A program made the position numbers and the translations under genes. This document shows positions 51,163 to 60,866 of a DNA stretch of 64,000 nt, in pieces. The DNA is from JBGMEA01 sp041447245 (GTDB lineage: Bacteria > Bacillota > Clostridia > Eubacteriales > Anaerofustaceae), in the NCBI GenBank assembly GCA_041447245.1, contig JBGMEA010000012.1, forward strand, positions 62,001 through 126,000. The letters run 5' to 3'. The notes beneath the pieces were generated by a model that was given only the letters and a program-made list of their open reading frames with translations, did no database searches and was not told the origin of the DNA. The first letter of the stretch is position 1, and every line of letters begins with the position of its first letter.

Positions 51163-51603
51163 ATGAAACGTTTTGAGTTTCCTTTGGAAAAAGTGCTCCA
51201 TTACAAAAATCAGATTCTGGAATCTCTTCAGAACGAACTGAATTTGATTCAGATGCAACTCAATGAGGTGGAAACCAAGCTGAATGCATTCAATGCGGAA
51301 TATCGGCAGACAAACATCAAACTGCGCGAAGCTTATCAGAAAGATATTACCACAAAAGAAATCACGCCTTATAAAATGTATCTTGCTCAAATTGATCAGG
51401 CGATCCGAATCAATGAAGAAAAACGGGAAAAGATCAAAGTGTTGCTGGATGCCAAGCAAAAAGAGGTGCTTGAGGCAAAAATCGAAGTATCGACGCTTGA
51501 GAAACTCAGGGAAAAACAGTTGCTACAATACAATGATGCTGTGAAAAAAGAAACAGAGTTGTTCATCGAAGAGTTTGTCAACAATACCAGAGCCAGTTCT
51601 TAA
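51163..51603 (+). CDS. fliJ: Flagellar export protein FliJ
   Basis: A 146-residue fully helical, charged protein starting MKRFEFPLEKVLHYKNQIL, the usual FliJ start. It is the central stalk-like partner of FliI and helps recycle chaperones. AAGGTGA precedes the ATG. It sits between fliI and fliK. Confidence 0.92.
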   Translation: MKRFEFPLEKVLHYKNQILESLQNELNLIQMQLNEVETKLNAFNAEYRQTNIKLREAYQKDITTKEITPYKMYLAQIDQAIRINEEKREKIKVLLDAKQKEVLEAKIEVSTLEKLREKQLLQYNDAVKKETELFIEEFVNNTRASS

Positions 51604-51649
51604 CTTGAATATAGACAGAACTGAACAAAACGGAAAGGAGGTGATAGAA

Positions 51650-52948
51650 ATGTTACAGACAGTGACGAATGCGGTTCCATCTATGAAACAGACACAGGCA
51701 GTAAAGCAAAGCAAAGACGGGCAATCCGATGCTTCGGAGAAAAACAGTTTCGGCGAAGTGCTTGCGACAAAAAAACAGAACCAGGCACAATCTTCCGCTT
51801 CCTGCCAAAAAGATGCGAAAGCCAACAAGAAAAATCAGGCGGAATCTCGTTCTGAGACGGAAGGCAGCATCAATGCCGAGGTGCTTCCGAATATGACTGT
51901 TTCCGACGGAAGTCCGCCCGCAACGATTGCGGCCTCGATTTTGGCAGTCGCAACGGGAGTTACGAGCATCGGTCCTGCCGAATCTGCGAACAACAGCGGC
52001 CAGAATGAAAATGCCCCCCCCGGAGTTACGGCTTCCTTCACAACGGCGGCTGCGATTTCTCCGCTTACTCAGTCGGCAACACAATCCGATGTGCAGCAGA
52101 ATTTGCAGATTTCTGCGCAAGAACCTGCGATTTCGGAGAGCATGCAATCAGGCGGAGAACAAAAATCAGTGCTTACCGCAAATGCCTCAGTGCAGAATGT
52201 GCCCGAGCAATCGGGAAAGAAATTTGATTTTGCTGAGTCTGCAAGTGTCTCTTCACAAAAAAATGCGGACGCAGCAGCAAAAACGCAGTCAGGATCCGTC
52301 ATTCAGGAAAATGGTACGGGGACAGAAACTGCCATGACGCAAAGTCAACCGCACGAAAGCCATGCGATTGATGTGCTGAAAGGCGTAATTGCGAAACAAT
52401 CGGATTCCGATGAGAATCATACGGACGGCGACGCCACCCAGAAACACAGCATTGCGGTGTTGGAAAACAATATTCAGCGTATGTCTTCCGGTATGCAGAC
52501 GATCAAAGTCAGCGATTCCTCCAATGAGATCGGAAAGTCGGTCGGTACACAGGTGATCGATCAGATCAAAACAAATCTCAGTGCGGACAATTCCGAATTC
52601 ACGATGCAGCTGACCCCCAAAGATTTAGGGGAACTGACTGTGAAAATGACAGCGAAAGATGGAGTATTGACCATTGAACTGACTGCTGCCGATCCGAAAA
52701 CGCAGCATCTGCTGAATCAAAAAGCGGGAGAAATTCAATCGGCAATTCAGTCTTCTCAAGACAAACAGGTGCAAATATCCTGCCCGACGCATCATCAGAC
52801 ACAAAATCAGGATCTGTTCAAACAGTCCGATTCGCATGCCCGACAGCAGCAACAGCAGAGTCGGCAGAATGAGGAGGAAAATCAGGCATTTGCATCAACG
52901 GAAAGTTTTCTGAACATGCTGCAGCAAATGGATTTGGCTGCCGTATAA
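51650..52948 (+). CDS. fliK: Flagellar hook-length control protein FliK
   Basis: A 432-residue protein. The N-terminal and central part is low-complexity, rich in Ala, Gln and Ser (about residues 1-270). The C-terminal Flg_hook domain has FTMQLTPKDLGELTVKM, LTIELTAADPKTQHLLNQ and a Gln-rich tail. It measures hook length and switches export specificity. The frame extends to 51575, but the ATG at 51650 has a near-perfect AAAGGAGGTGAT upstream and is taken as the start. Confidence 0.9.
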   Translation: MLQTVTNAVPSMKQTQAVKQSKDGQSDASEKNSFGEVLATKKQNQAQSSASCQKDAKANKKNQAESRSETEGSINAEVLPNMTVSDGSPPATIAASILAVATGVTSIGPAESANNSGQNENAPPGVTASFTTAAAISPLTQSATQSDVQQNLQISAQEPAISESMQSGGEQKSVLTANASVQNVPEQSGKKFDFAESASVSSQKNADAAAKTQSGSVIQENGTGTETAMTQSQPHESHAIDVLKGVIAKQSDSDENHTDGDATQKHSIAVLENNIQRMSSGMQTIKVSDSSNEIGKSVGTQVIDQIKTNLSADNSEFTMQLTPKDLGELTVKMTAKDGVLTIELTAADPKTQHLLNQKAGEIQSAIQSSQDKQVQISCPTHHQTQNQDLFKQSDSHARQQQQQSRQNEEENQAFASTESFLNMLQQMDLAAV

Positions 52949-52966
52949 GCGAAAGGAGCTATGGGA

Positions 52967-53416
52967 ATGGGAATTTCAATCAATAATTATTCAGCCGCAA
53001 CGGGCGCAGCCGCAACGACTGCCGGGTCGACTTCCAAAAGCAGCAGCCTGAGTATGCAGGATTTCCTGCAATTGCTTGTCGCTCAACTGTCCAATCAAGA
53101 TGTGATGAACCCGACAAATGATACCGATTTTATTGCTCAGATGGCTCAGTTTACATCCTTGCAGACGATGCAGAGCATGACGGAAGTCATTTATGCACAA
53201 TACGGGGCATCAATGGTAGGCAAAGACGTTACGGTTGCCGGTTACAATGCCGATGGTTCCGTGTTCTCGGATGAGGGAACGGTAGACAGTGTTCAGTTTT
53301 CCAACGGAAGCTGCACATTGACCGTAAACGGAAAAGAATACGACCTTTCCGCCGTTATGACAGTGAAGACAAGCGCATCGGCCACTAACAATACCGACAC
53401 AACAGCCGATGTATAA
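52967..53416 (+). CDS. flgD: Flagellar hook capping protein FlgD
   Basis: A 149-residue protein with MQDFLQLLVAQLSNQDVMNP and TDFIAQMAQFTSLQTMQSMT, the FlgD signature, but a short C-terminal part. It caps the growing hook. Two ATGs are possible (52961 and 52967); the second is 8 nt from GGAG and is preferred. Confidence 0.93.
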   Translation: MGISINNYSAATGAAATTAGSTSKSSSLSMQDFLQLLVAQLSNQDVMNPTNDTDFIAQMAQFTSLQTMQSMTEVIYAQYGASMVGKDVTVAGYNADGSVFSDEGTVDSVQFSNGSCTLTVNGKEYDLSAVMTVKTSASATNNTDTTADV

Positions 53417-53456
53417 AGTAAAGAAAAAGAAAGAATAATGTCAGGAGGCGGTCGGA

Positions 53457-53861
53457 TTGTCGGATTTTGGCATCAGAACAATCTATAATCCTTATATCGG
53501 GACATCGGCTCCGGTTCAGGCGCAGACGCAAAGCAATACGCAGTCTGTTCAAAATGAGGAAAGCATTTCATTCAGCGAAATGCTGCAGAAAGAACTGAAT
53601 CAGTCGCAGAACCTCAGTTTTTCAAAGCACGCACAGCAGCGTGTGGAAACGAGACAGGTGGAAGTGACGCCGCAGCTGATGGATAAACTGAATGAAGCAG
53701 TTTCTCAGGCAAAAGAAAAAGGGATACAGGATGCGCTGATTATCAGCGATCATGCATCGTTTATTGTGAATGTGCCGTCCAATACCGTGGTAACGACGCT
53801 CAACAATGACGAAACGAAAAACAGAGTTTTTACGAATATTAACGGAACCGTAATTATTTAG
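53457..53861 (+). CDS. TIGR02530 family flagellar protein
   Basis: A 134-residue protein of the conserved family found between flgD and flgE in Gram-positive bacteria. Typical are ISFSEMLQKEL, LSFSKHAQQRVETRQ and the C-terminal NRVFTNINGTVII. It starts with TTG behind AGGAGG. Its precise role in hook assembly is not settled. Confidence 0.88.
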   Translation: MSDFGIRTIYNPYIGTSAPVQAQTQSNTQSVQNEESISFSEMLQKELNQSQNLSFSKHAQQRVETRQVEVTPQLMDKLNEAVSQAKEKGIQDALIISDHASFIVNVPSNTVVTTLNNDETKNRVFTNINGTVII

Positions 53862-53940
53862 CCGGACCTTTTCAGGAGGCTTACAAGCTTTGACTGACAG
53901 ATAAGCTTACGCGGTTTTATTTCGGGAAAGGATACATCTT

Positions 53941-55173
53941 ATGTTAAGAGCACTATTTTCCGGTGTGGCGGGTTTGAAAACCCATCAGACCGCAATGGAC
54001 GTGATCGGTAACAATATCGCCAACGTCAATACTTATGGATTCAAAGCGTCCAGAACCACATTCAAAGATGTTTTTTATCAGACCCTTTCGGGTTCATCTG
54101 ATGCAGGCGCCGCAAGCGGCGGTGTGAATGCTTCTCAGATCGGGTGCGGATCGATGCTCGCATCAATCGATGTGCTGCATACCCGTTCCAGTTTTGCCTC
54201 AACGAACAACGCAATGGATGTTTTCATCAACGGCGAAGGATACCTGATCGCCCGTGACGGAAGCGGCAGCGAATATTATACCAGAGTGGGGACACTCGAT
54301 TTCGACGGCAGCGGAAATCTGGTGGACAAAAACGGTAATTTCATTTGCGGATATCCGATTTTGCGCGACAGCACCGGAAATATCGTTTACAAGACGACTA
54401 CTCCGGTTGCAGGACAATGCACAATCGGCAGCGGAAATATCAATTTCGGAACGGCAAACGGCGCTATGCTCAACGATTATGAGATCAGTATTGCAGACAG
54501 CACGACTCCGGGAGCAACCATTGATACCGCATCAAAGAAAATTACGGTCAATTTGGATATTGCGGGAGGGGCGGATATTGCCGATTTGCAAACGGCATTG
54601 CGGGGAATTACGGGCGGCCCGTCCGGAACGGATTTTACCCAGATTACAACCACAGGTACACTGAGCGCGGGAAGCGGAACCGTAGCGGGCGGAGTAAACG
54701 AACAAACGAATACGCCGATGCTTGACACTTCCGGCGATCCGAAAGTGATTAAAAAACCCGGTACATTGACGGATTCCAACGGAGACGGATTGTATGACTC
54801 CGAAAGCAATGATGTGATCGAACTCAAAAATATCGCAATCGGAGTGGACGGAACCATAACCGGAACAGATACAAACGGGGAAGTTGTCCCCATCGGACAG
54901 ATCTGTCTGGCTACCGTGCCGAACCCGGCGGCACTGATTGAAGAAGGGAATTCTTATTTTTCCGCTGTGAACAATACAGGTGAAATTACCTACAGCGCGG
55001 CGGGTGAAGGGGTGACCGGACAATTGACGGCAGGCGGATTGGAAATGTCAAATGTTGACCTTTCGACGGAATTTGCCAATATGATTATTACCCAGCGAGG
55101 GTTTCAGGCCAATTCCCGTATTATTACCGTCGGGGATGAAATGCTCGAAGAACTTGTGAATATGAAACGATAA
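53941..55173 (+). CDS. flgE: Flagellar hook protein FlgE
   Basis: A 410-residue hook subunit. The N-terminus has LRALFSGVAGLKTHQTAMD and NNIANVNTYGFKAS; the C-terminus has MSNVDLSTEFANMIITQRGF and SRIITVGDEMLEELVNMKR. A central insert at about residues 165-252 (NFGTANGAMLNDYEISI ... GTVAGG) matches a region of FlgL. It builds the hook outside the cell. Confidence 0.94.
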   Translation: MLRALFSGVAGLKTHQTAMDVIGNNIANVNTYGFKASRTTFKDVFYQTLSGSSDAGAASGGVNASQIGCGSMLASIDVLHTRSSFASTNNAMDVFINGEGYLIARDGSGSEYYTRVGTLDFDGSGNLVDKNGNFICGYPILRDSTGNIVYKTTTPVAGQCTIGSGNINFGTANGAMLNDYEISIADSTTPGATIDTASKKITVNLDIAGGADIADLQTALRGITGGPSGTDFTQITTTGTLSAGSGTVAGGVNEQTNTPMLDTSGDPKVIKKPGTLTDSNGDGLYDSESNDVIELKNIAIGVDGTITGTDTNGEVVPIGQICLATVPNPAALIEEGNSYFSAVNNTGEITYSAAGEGVTGQLTAGGLEMSNVDLSTEFANMIITQRGFQANSRIITVGDEMLEELVNMKR

Positions 55174-55232
55174 TCAATGAAAACGAACGCGCTGCCGGCA
55201 TGTTCCGGCAGCCGATTCACAGAGGTGATGGA

Positions 55233-55439
55233 ATGATTGAACTGACTGATCTGAACGGCGTGTCGTTCTACATCAATAGCAATTTAATCGAATCGGTTCG
55301 TAAGATACCCGAAACCAAGGTTGCTTTATCGACGGGAAATTACTATTTGGTCAAGGAATCTCCGGATGATATTATACAAAAAATTATTGAGTACAACCGG
55401 AAAATTTTTTCGAATCTGATCCGAACTGATCGGGCATAA
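55233..55439 (+). CDS. flbD: FlbD family protein
   Basis: A 68-residue protein beginning MIELTDLNGVSFYINSNLI, the FlbD family pattern. It is a small gene usually found between flgE and motA in Firmicutes; the role is not well defined. The start at 55233 is chosen for AGAGGTGATGG and the family alignment; the frame extends to 55200. Confidence 0.9.
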   Translation: MIELTDLNGVSFYINSNLIESVRKIPETKVALSTGNYYLVKESPDDIIQKIIEYNRKIFSNLIRTDRA

Positions 55440-55464
55440 CTATGCATTGAAGGGAATTTCACGG

Positions 55465-56295
55465 ATGGACATTACTACAATTGTCGGAATACTGGCCGGC
55501 GCCGCTTTGATAATATACGGAATTATGGGCGGTGGGAAGGTCAGCGATTTTTATGATCTTGGAAGCATATTGATAACGGTAGGCGGCACTTTTGCAACGA
55601 CGTTTGCTTCGTTCCCGATGAGTACGTTTGCCAAAATACCCAAGCATTTTAAAATTGTTATTCAGGGGAATAAATATAAACCGCAGTTTTACATCGATCA
55701 TATTGTGGAGCTCGCGCAGGAAGCCCGGCGCAAAGGGATTCTGGCGCTTGAAGACAAAGTGAAGGATATTCCCGATGCGTTTCTGGTCAACAGTGTGATG
55801 CTGATTGTGGATGCCATCGAGCCGGAAAAGGCAAGAGAGATTCTGGAAAGTGAATTGAATAATCTGGAAGCAAGACACGGCGAAGCATGGAGACTGTATG
55901 AGAAAGCGGCGGGATATGCTCCTGCTTTCGGGATGATCGGGACATTGATCGGTTTGGTAAACATGCTCAAACATTTGGATCTTGACTCGGAAGGCGGTGC
56001 GGCGGCTTTGTCCGGAGGGATGTCTACCGCGCTGATCACGACATTCTACGGCGTAATTCTTGCCAATATGGTTTTTATGCCGATTGCAAACAAATTGCGC
56101 ATCAAGCATGAAGAAGAGATGATGAGCAAGGAGATTGTAGTGGAAGGTGTTTTGGCCATTCAGGCCGGGGAAAATCCGAATCATATCAGAGAGCGTCTTT
56201 CTTCCTATCTGAACAGTTCCAAACGGGGCGGAGAATCCGGCAATGCGGAATCGGGAGAGTCGGGGGAAGAAAAAGGCAAGAAAAAGAAAAAATAA
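55465..56295 (+). CDS. motA: Flagellar motor stator protein MotA
   Basis: A 276-residue protein with four membrane helices (about 5-25, 33-52, 150-170 and 183-205), a cytoplasmic loop with charged residues, and the MotA motif PAFGMIGTLIGLVNML. It forms the proton- or sodium-driven stator with MotB. The ATG at 55465 begins MDITTIVGIL and follows AAGGGAA; the open frame extends to 55447. The tail is very rich in Lys and Glu. Confidence 0.95.
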   Translation: MDITTIVGILAGAALIIYGIMGGGKVSDFYDLGSILITVGGTFATTFASFPMSTFAKIPKHFKIVIQGNKYKPQFYIDHIVELAQEARRKGILALEDKVKDIPDAFLVNSVMLIVDAIEPEKAREILESELNNLEARHGEAWRLYEKAAGYAPAFGMIGTLIGLVNMLKHLDLDSEGGAAALSGGMSTALITTFYGVILANMVFMPIANKLRIKHEEEMMSKEIVVEGVLAIQAGENPNHIRERLSSYLNSSKRGGESGNAESGESGEEKGKKKKK

Positions 56296-56334
56296 GCAAG
56301 TCTTACAGCCACAAGGGATAGCGGAGAGATAAAA

Positions 56335-57141
56335 ATGAGCAAAAGGAAAAAAATGGATGAGCCGGGCGGGCCGAGTTGGATGGATACATACGGAGATATG
56401 GTTACATTATTGCTGACCTTCTTTGTCATGCTGTTTTCCATGTCCACGATGGACAAACAAAAGTGGCAGGCATTGGCTTCCGCTCTTTCCAGCGATACCA
56501 CTCCTTCGGTTGTGGACAATTATGCGGATAATCAGACTGTAAATCAGGATCAGAATGTAGGGGCGGCGGGGGCTTCCGCACAGGGAAGCGATGTGACGGT
56601 CACGCAATTCAGCGATCTGTACAACTATATGAGCCAATATGTGCAAGAGAACGGACTGGGGGATACCGTGCAGGTTTATGACGGGGACGGTTATACTTTT
56701 ATTACGTTTCAGAACAGTATTTTTTTTGACGGTGACAGTTCCGTTCTCAAGAGCGAAGGCAAGCAGGTGCTGGACTATTTGTGTGCGGGATTGGCAGCGG
56801 TTCCCGATGAAGTCGGAGAGCTCCGCGTCATGGGGCATACGGCTCAGACGTGGGAAGATGTGCAGCAAATTGAGTCGGCGGTGATTTTCGACCGCCAGCT
56901 TTCGGCCGACAGGGCAACTCAGGTCGTTCTTTACATTCAATTTCAGAATGCACTCGATCCGAGCAAATTGGTAGCGGAAGGCTACGGTCAATACCGTCCC
57001 GCAGTGCCGCACGACGGAACGGAGGCTACCCGAACCAAAAACAGGCGTGTGGAGATATACATAGTGGAAGCGGGTGCGGATGAATTATCTTTGGATCAGA
57101 TTTATGACCAAATGAATGCAACCGACGGCAGCAGCAAATAA
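56335..57141 (+). CDS. motB: Flagellar motor stator protein MotB
   Basis: A 268-residue protein. The ion-binding Asp is in SWMDTYGDMVTLLLTFFVML (about residues 12-31), inside the single membrane helix. The C-terminal OmpA-like peptidoglycan-binding domain ends TRTKNRRVEIYIVE. It anchors the stator to the cell wall. It follows motA by 39 nt. Confidence 0.95.
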   Translation: MSKRKKMDEPGGPSWMDTYGDMVTLLLTFFVMLFSMSTMDKQKWQALASALSSDTTPSVVDNYADNQTVNQDQNVGAAGASAQGSDVTVTQFSDLYNYMSQYVQENGLGDTVQVYDGDGYTFITFQNSIFFDGDSSVLKSEGKQVLDYLCAGLAAVPDEVGELRVMGHTAQTWEDVQQIESAVIFDRQLSADRATQVVLYIQFQNALDPSKLVAEGYGQYRPAVPHDGTEATRTKNRRVEIYIVEAGADELSLDQIYDQMNATDGSSK

Positions 57142-57181
57142 CAAGAGGAATGACAGGTATTTACGGAAAGGGTGAACCAGT

Positions 57182-58195
57182 ATGGCAGAAGTGTTATCTC
57201 AGCAGCAGATTGATGAATTGCTGGGCAACTTGCTCAGCGGGGATGTCGATCTGGATGAGATCAAAGAACAGACCGGCAAAACGAAAGTAAAAGAATACGA
57301 TTTTCGCTCACCGAAAAAATTTACCCGCGAACAGGTAAAACTGCTGGGGAACATTCATGAGAATTTTGCGAAACTGTCTTCTTCCCAACTTTCCAATCTG
57401 CTGCGACTGAACTTCGAAATGGAAGTGCTTCAAACGGAAGAGCAGCAGTTTTACGAGTTCAACAATGCATTGGAAGATTCGGTGCTGATGGGCTTTATCG
57501 ATTTGCAGAAGAATGAAACGGATGAAGACCGGCAACAGATCATTATGGAAATCGCGCGTCCCATTTCCTTTTTTATCATCGATCGCCTGCTTGGCGGAGC
57601 CGGCGGGACGGCAGAAACGTATGCGGCAATTGATCGCGGTTATACCGATATCGAGTTATCCTTAATGAAATATTTTCTCTGTCAATTTGTGGCAATCATC
57701 AAACATTCATGGTCCAATTATTTTGAAGTGGATCCTGCACTCGATTATATCGAAACAAATTCCCGCATGATTCAATCCATCTCACCTGATGAGACTGTGG
57801 TGATTGTGGTGATGGAGGTAACCATCGAGGATCTTGTCGGGACGATTAATATTTGCCTGCCGAAGACGACGTTGGATATCATTTTCAAAGCATTTGAGAC
57901 GAAATTCGCCAAACCGGTGAGGGTGGGAGGAGGAAGTGATGCGAAGAGTGAAATTCGCCGAAAAGCAATCATGGATAAGCTGAATGATTCTCCTTTACAG
58001 ATGAAAGGGATCTTGGGTAAAACAGAGATTACACTGCAGGAATTACTGAATTTGGAAGTAGGGGATGTGATCCCTTTGGGAACTTCGACCGAGAGCAATA
58101 AAATTTTGGTGAATGTGGAAAATATTCCTTGGTTTTATGGTTCGTTCGGAACAAAAAATAACAAATATGCGGTTAAAATTATGGAGCAATATTAA
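57182..58195 (+). CDS. fliM: Flagellar motor switch protein FliM
   Basis: A 337-residue protein. The N-terminal CheY-binding segment LSQQQIDELLGNL is followed by YDFRSPKKFTREQVKLLGNI and a C-terminal SpoA domain (LLNLEVGDVIPLG). It binds phospho-CheY to reverse rotation. It follows motB directly; fliL, usually found between them, is missing. Confidence 0.96.
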   Translation: MAEVLSQQQIDELLGNLLSGDVDLDEIKEQTGKTKVKEYDFRSPKKFTREQVKLLGNIHENFAKLSSSQLSNLLRLNFEMEVLQTEEQQFYEFNNALEDSVLMGFIDLQKNETDEDRQQIIMEIARPISFFIIDRLLGGAGGTAETYAAIDRGYTDIELSLMKYFLCQFVAIIKHSWSNYFEVDPALDYIETNSRMIQSISPDETVVIVVMEVTIEDLVGTINICLPKTTLDIIFKAFETKFAKPVRVGGGSDAKSEIRRKAIMDKLNDSPLQMKGILGKTEITLQELLNLEVGDVIPLGTSTESNKILVNVENIPWFYGSFGTKNNKYAVKIMEQY

Positions 58196-58210
58196 CAGGG
58201 AGGAATCAAT

Positions 58211-59293
58211 ATGGATGCGAATCAACCGAATCAATTGACTCCGATGGAAATTGATGCCATCGGTGAAATCATGAATATCAGTCTCGGTTCCTCCGTCACT
58301 TCGATATCGACGATGTTGGATAAACGGGTCAATATCACAACGCCGCTTGTCCGTGTGACGACAGTGGACGAATTCGGGTTTGAGTCTTATGAGCCTGCTG
58401 TCGGGGTGGAGATCAATTATATCGAAGGGTTGACCGGATCAAATGTCATGATTCTCAAAGAATCCGACATCAAGGTGATTGTTGGACTGCTGCTCGGCAT
58501 CGATTTTTCGCAGGAAGAATTTGTGATGGATGAGATGAACACCAGTGCCGTATGCGAAGTGATGAATCAGATGATGGGTGCTTCCGCGACTGCACTGACG
58601 CAATTTTTGGGTTTCAGCGTGAACATTTCGACACCGACTTCATTTCCGATTGAAGATACAAGCATTTTCAAGGATAAATATTTTAAAGGATACGGAACGA
58701 TTGTTACGATCAGTTTCCATCTGATTGTGGAAGATTTGATCAACAGCGAATTTATCAGTGTTGTCAATATCGATTTTGCGCGGGAGTTGGTCAATCGTTT
58801 TCTGCAGGGCAGCGCTTCCCATGAGGAAGCGCCGCGGGCGTCCCAGCCGACGGTTTCTCCCGATCCGCAGCCGCAGCCTGCGGTGCAGGAATCGGCTCCA
58901 TCCGAACCGAAAGCTTCTTCGTCTCAGCCGAAAGCGGTTCCCAGAGAAAAACAGGATATGACTTCACATCAGGTATCAAAACCGAACTTGGACAATTTTG
59001 CCGATGAGTCACAAGCGCTTCTTTCTCCGGGTCAGAGCAATAATCTGAATCTGATTTTAAATGTACCGTTGCAAATTACGGTGGAAATCGGGCGCAGCAA
59101 ACGCAAGATCAAAGAAATATTGGAAATGACTCCCGGCACAATCATAGAACTGAATAAGCAGGCCGGCTCCCAGGTGGATATCTTTGTCAACAACAAAGTA
59201 GTGGCGCGGGGCGATGTTGTGATTGTGGATGATTATTACGGAGTAAGGGTTACGGATGTGCTCAGCGATGAAGAAATGATGAACATACTTTGA
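58211..59293 (+). CDS. fliY: Flagellar motor switch phosphatase FliY
   Basis: A 360-residue protein combining a CheC-like domain and a FliN-like end. Both phosphatase motifs are intact: DAIGEIMN near residues 15-22 and SAVCEVMN near 110-117 (pattern D/SxxxExxN). A Pro/Gln/Ser-rich linker (about 200-265) leads to the SpoA domain (VPLQITVEIGRSKRKIKEIL). It forms the switch and dephosphorylates CheY-P. Confidence 0.93.
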   Translation: MDANQPNQLTPMEIDAIGEIMNISLGSSVTSISTMLDKRVNITTPLVRVTTVDEFGFESYEPAVGVEINYIEGLTGSNVMILKESDIKVIVGLLLGIDFSQEEFVMDEMNTSAVCEVMNQMMGASATALTQFLGFSVNISTPTSFPIEDTSIFKDKYFKGYGTIVTISFHLIVEDLINSEFISVVNIDFARELVNRFLQGSASHEEAPRASQPTVSPDPQPQPAVQESAPSEPKASSSQPKAVPREKQDMTSHQVSKPNLDNFADESQALLSPGQSNNLNLILNVPLQITVEIGRSKRKIKEILEMTPGTIIELNKQAGSQVDIFVNNKVVARGDVVIVDDYYGVRVTDVLSDEEMMNIL

Positions 59294-59345
59294 TATGTAT
59301 CAATAAACTGCATTAAGAAACACCTTAAGGAGGAACAGACTAATT

Positions 59346-59708
59346 ATGGGTAAAAAAATCATGCTGGTAGATGATGCCGCGTTTATGAGAATGATGATCA
59401 AAAACACATTGCTTCAAAACGGGTATGAGGAAATCATCGAAGCATCAAACGGGGATGAGGCAATTGCTACCTACAAAACGGAAACCCCCGATCTGACGAT
59501 TCTGGACATTACCATGCCGGTGAAAAACGGTTTGGAGACACTCAAGGAACTCAAAGAATTCGACAGCAATGCAAAAATTGTAATGTGCTCTGCGATGGGG
59601 CAGGAAAATATGGTCGTGGAAGCGTTAAAACTCGGTGCGCAGGATTTCATCGTAAAACCGTTTAAACCCGACCGGATCATGAAAACGGTAACGAGTATTC
59701 TCGGCTGA
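59346..59708 (+). CDS. cheY: Chemotaxis response regulator CheY
   Basis: A 120-residue single receiver domain with the acidic pair DD near residues 9-10, the phospho-acceptor Asp in LTILDITMP (near residue 54), the Thr/Ser CSAMGQE and the Lys in IVKPFKP. It carries the chemotaxis signal to FliM. AAGGAGG precedes the ATG. It sits inside the flagellar operon next to its target and its phosphatase. Confidence 0.95.
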   Translation: MGKKIMLVDDAAFMRMMIKNTLLQNGYEEIIEASNGDEAIATYKTETPDLTILDITMPVKNGLETLKELKEFDSNAKIVMCSAMGQENMVVEALKLGAQDFIVKPFKPDRIMKTVTSILG

Positions 59709-59740
59709 TGCCGCAGCGAAAAAAGCAGTGAGGTCGCAAC

Positions 59741-60121
59741 ATGAATTTTTTCACGGATATTCTGCCGATGCTGTTGGCTTTGGCGGCCATCGTGTTGGTA
59801 ATGTATCTGAGTTTTGTTTTTACGAAATATATCGGAAAACGCATGAACACACACTCCCGTCTGAACAACATTAAAGTGATCGAGCAGGTGGCTCTCGGGC
59901 AAGACAAGGCTCTTCTGATTGCGGAAGTGTGCGGGGATTTTTACCTGATCGGTGCTTCATCACAAAACATCGAAATTTTAAGAGAATTGGATCATGTAAA
60001 TCTGGAAGTCGAAGAAAGCAATTTGAAAGTTGACTTTTCACAAGTACTGGACAATGTGATCAAGACTGTAAAAAAGAAACGAACCGGGGAAGATCATGCG
60101 GATCAGGAAAACGAATTATAA
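59741..60121 (+). CDS. fliO: Flagellar biosynthetic protein FliO/FliZ
   Basis: A 126-residue protein with one N-terminal membrane helix (about 5-27) and a FliO-type domain (IKVIEQVALGQDKALLIAEV, FYLIGAS). It helps assemble the FliP pore. The end overlaps the fliP start by 26 nt. Confidence 0.88.
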   Translation: MNFFTDILPMLLALAAIVLVMYLSFVFTKYIGKRMNTHSRLNNIKVIEQVALGQDKALLIAEVCGDFYLIGASSQNIEILRELDHVNLEVEESNLKVDFSQVLDNVIKTVKKKRTGEDHADQENEL

Positions 60122-60845
60122 AATTGAGTGGTTATATGCTTTGATTCTGGGCATTTTGATGGTGGCAATGCCTCATTCTGTTTTTGCATCTACCGATGTC
60201 AATGTGACGGTAAACGGCGGAAGCGATACGCTGGAGATATTATTTACTCTGACGCTGCTGATGCTGCTGCCTTCGATTGTGATTATGACGTCGAGTTTCA
60301 CCCGCATTGTGATTGTGCTGTCCTTTCTGCGCAATGCGCTGGGATTGCAGCAGACTCCGCCGAATCAGGTATTGATCGGGATCGCCTTGTTCCTTTCGCT
60401 GTTTATTATGTATCCCGTAATTTCTCAAATCAATACGGATGCATACGAACCGTATCAGGCGGGACAGATCACGCAGCAGCAATTTTTGGATACTGCGGCA
60501 GTGCCTCTCAAAGAGTTTATGCTGAAACAGACAAAATCATCGGATTTGGACATGTTTGTTTCTTTGGCCAATATCGATCATGTGGATGATGTGTCCACTC
60601 TGCCGCTGTATGTAGTGATTCCTTCGTTTATTACGAGTGAACTGAAACGTGCATTCACCATCGGTTTTCTGCTCTATATCCCGTTTACGATCATTGATAT
60701 GATTGTCTCAAGCACTTTGATGTCGATGGGAATGATTATGCTCCCGCCTGCGATGATATCGCTGCCCTTCAAACTGCTTTTGTTTGTTTTGGTGGACGGT
60801 TGGGCATTGCTGTTTAAGACATTGATTGCTTCCTTTAATTTTTAG
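60096..60845 (+). CDS. fliP: Flagellar biosynthetic protein FliP
   Basis: A 249-residue protein with an N-terminal signal peptide and the FliP signatures MTSSFTRIVIVLSFLRNALG and QTPPNQVLIGIALFLSLFIM. It is the main subunit of the export gate core with FliQ and FliR. It overlaps fliO. Confidence 0.96.
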   Translation: MRIRKTNYKIEWLYALILGILMVAMPHSVFASTDVNVTVNGGSDTLEILFTLTLLMLLPSIVIMTSSFTRIVIVLSFLRNALGLQQTPPNQVLIGIALFLSLFIMYPVISQINTDAYEPYQAGQITQQQFLDTAAVPLKEFMLKQTKSSDLDMFVSLANIDHVDDVSTLPLYVVIPSFITSELKRAFTIGFLLYIPFTIIDMIVSSTLMSMGMIMLPPAMISLPFKLLLFVLVDGWALLFKTLIASFNF

Positions 60846-60866
60846 CGGAATTTTGTGAGGAACGGT

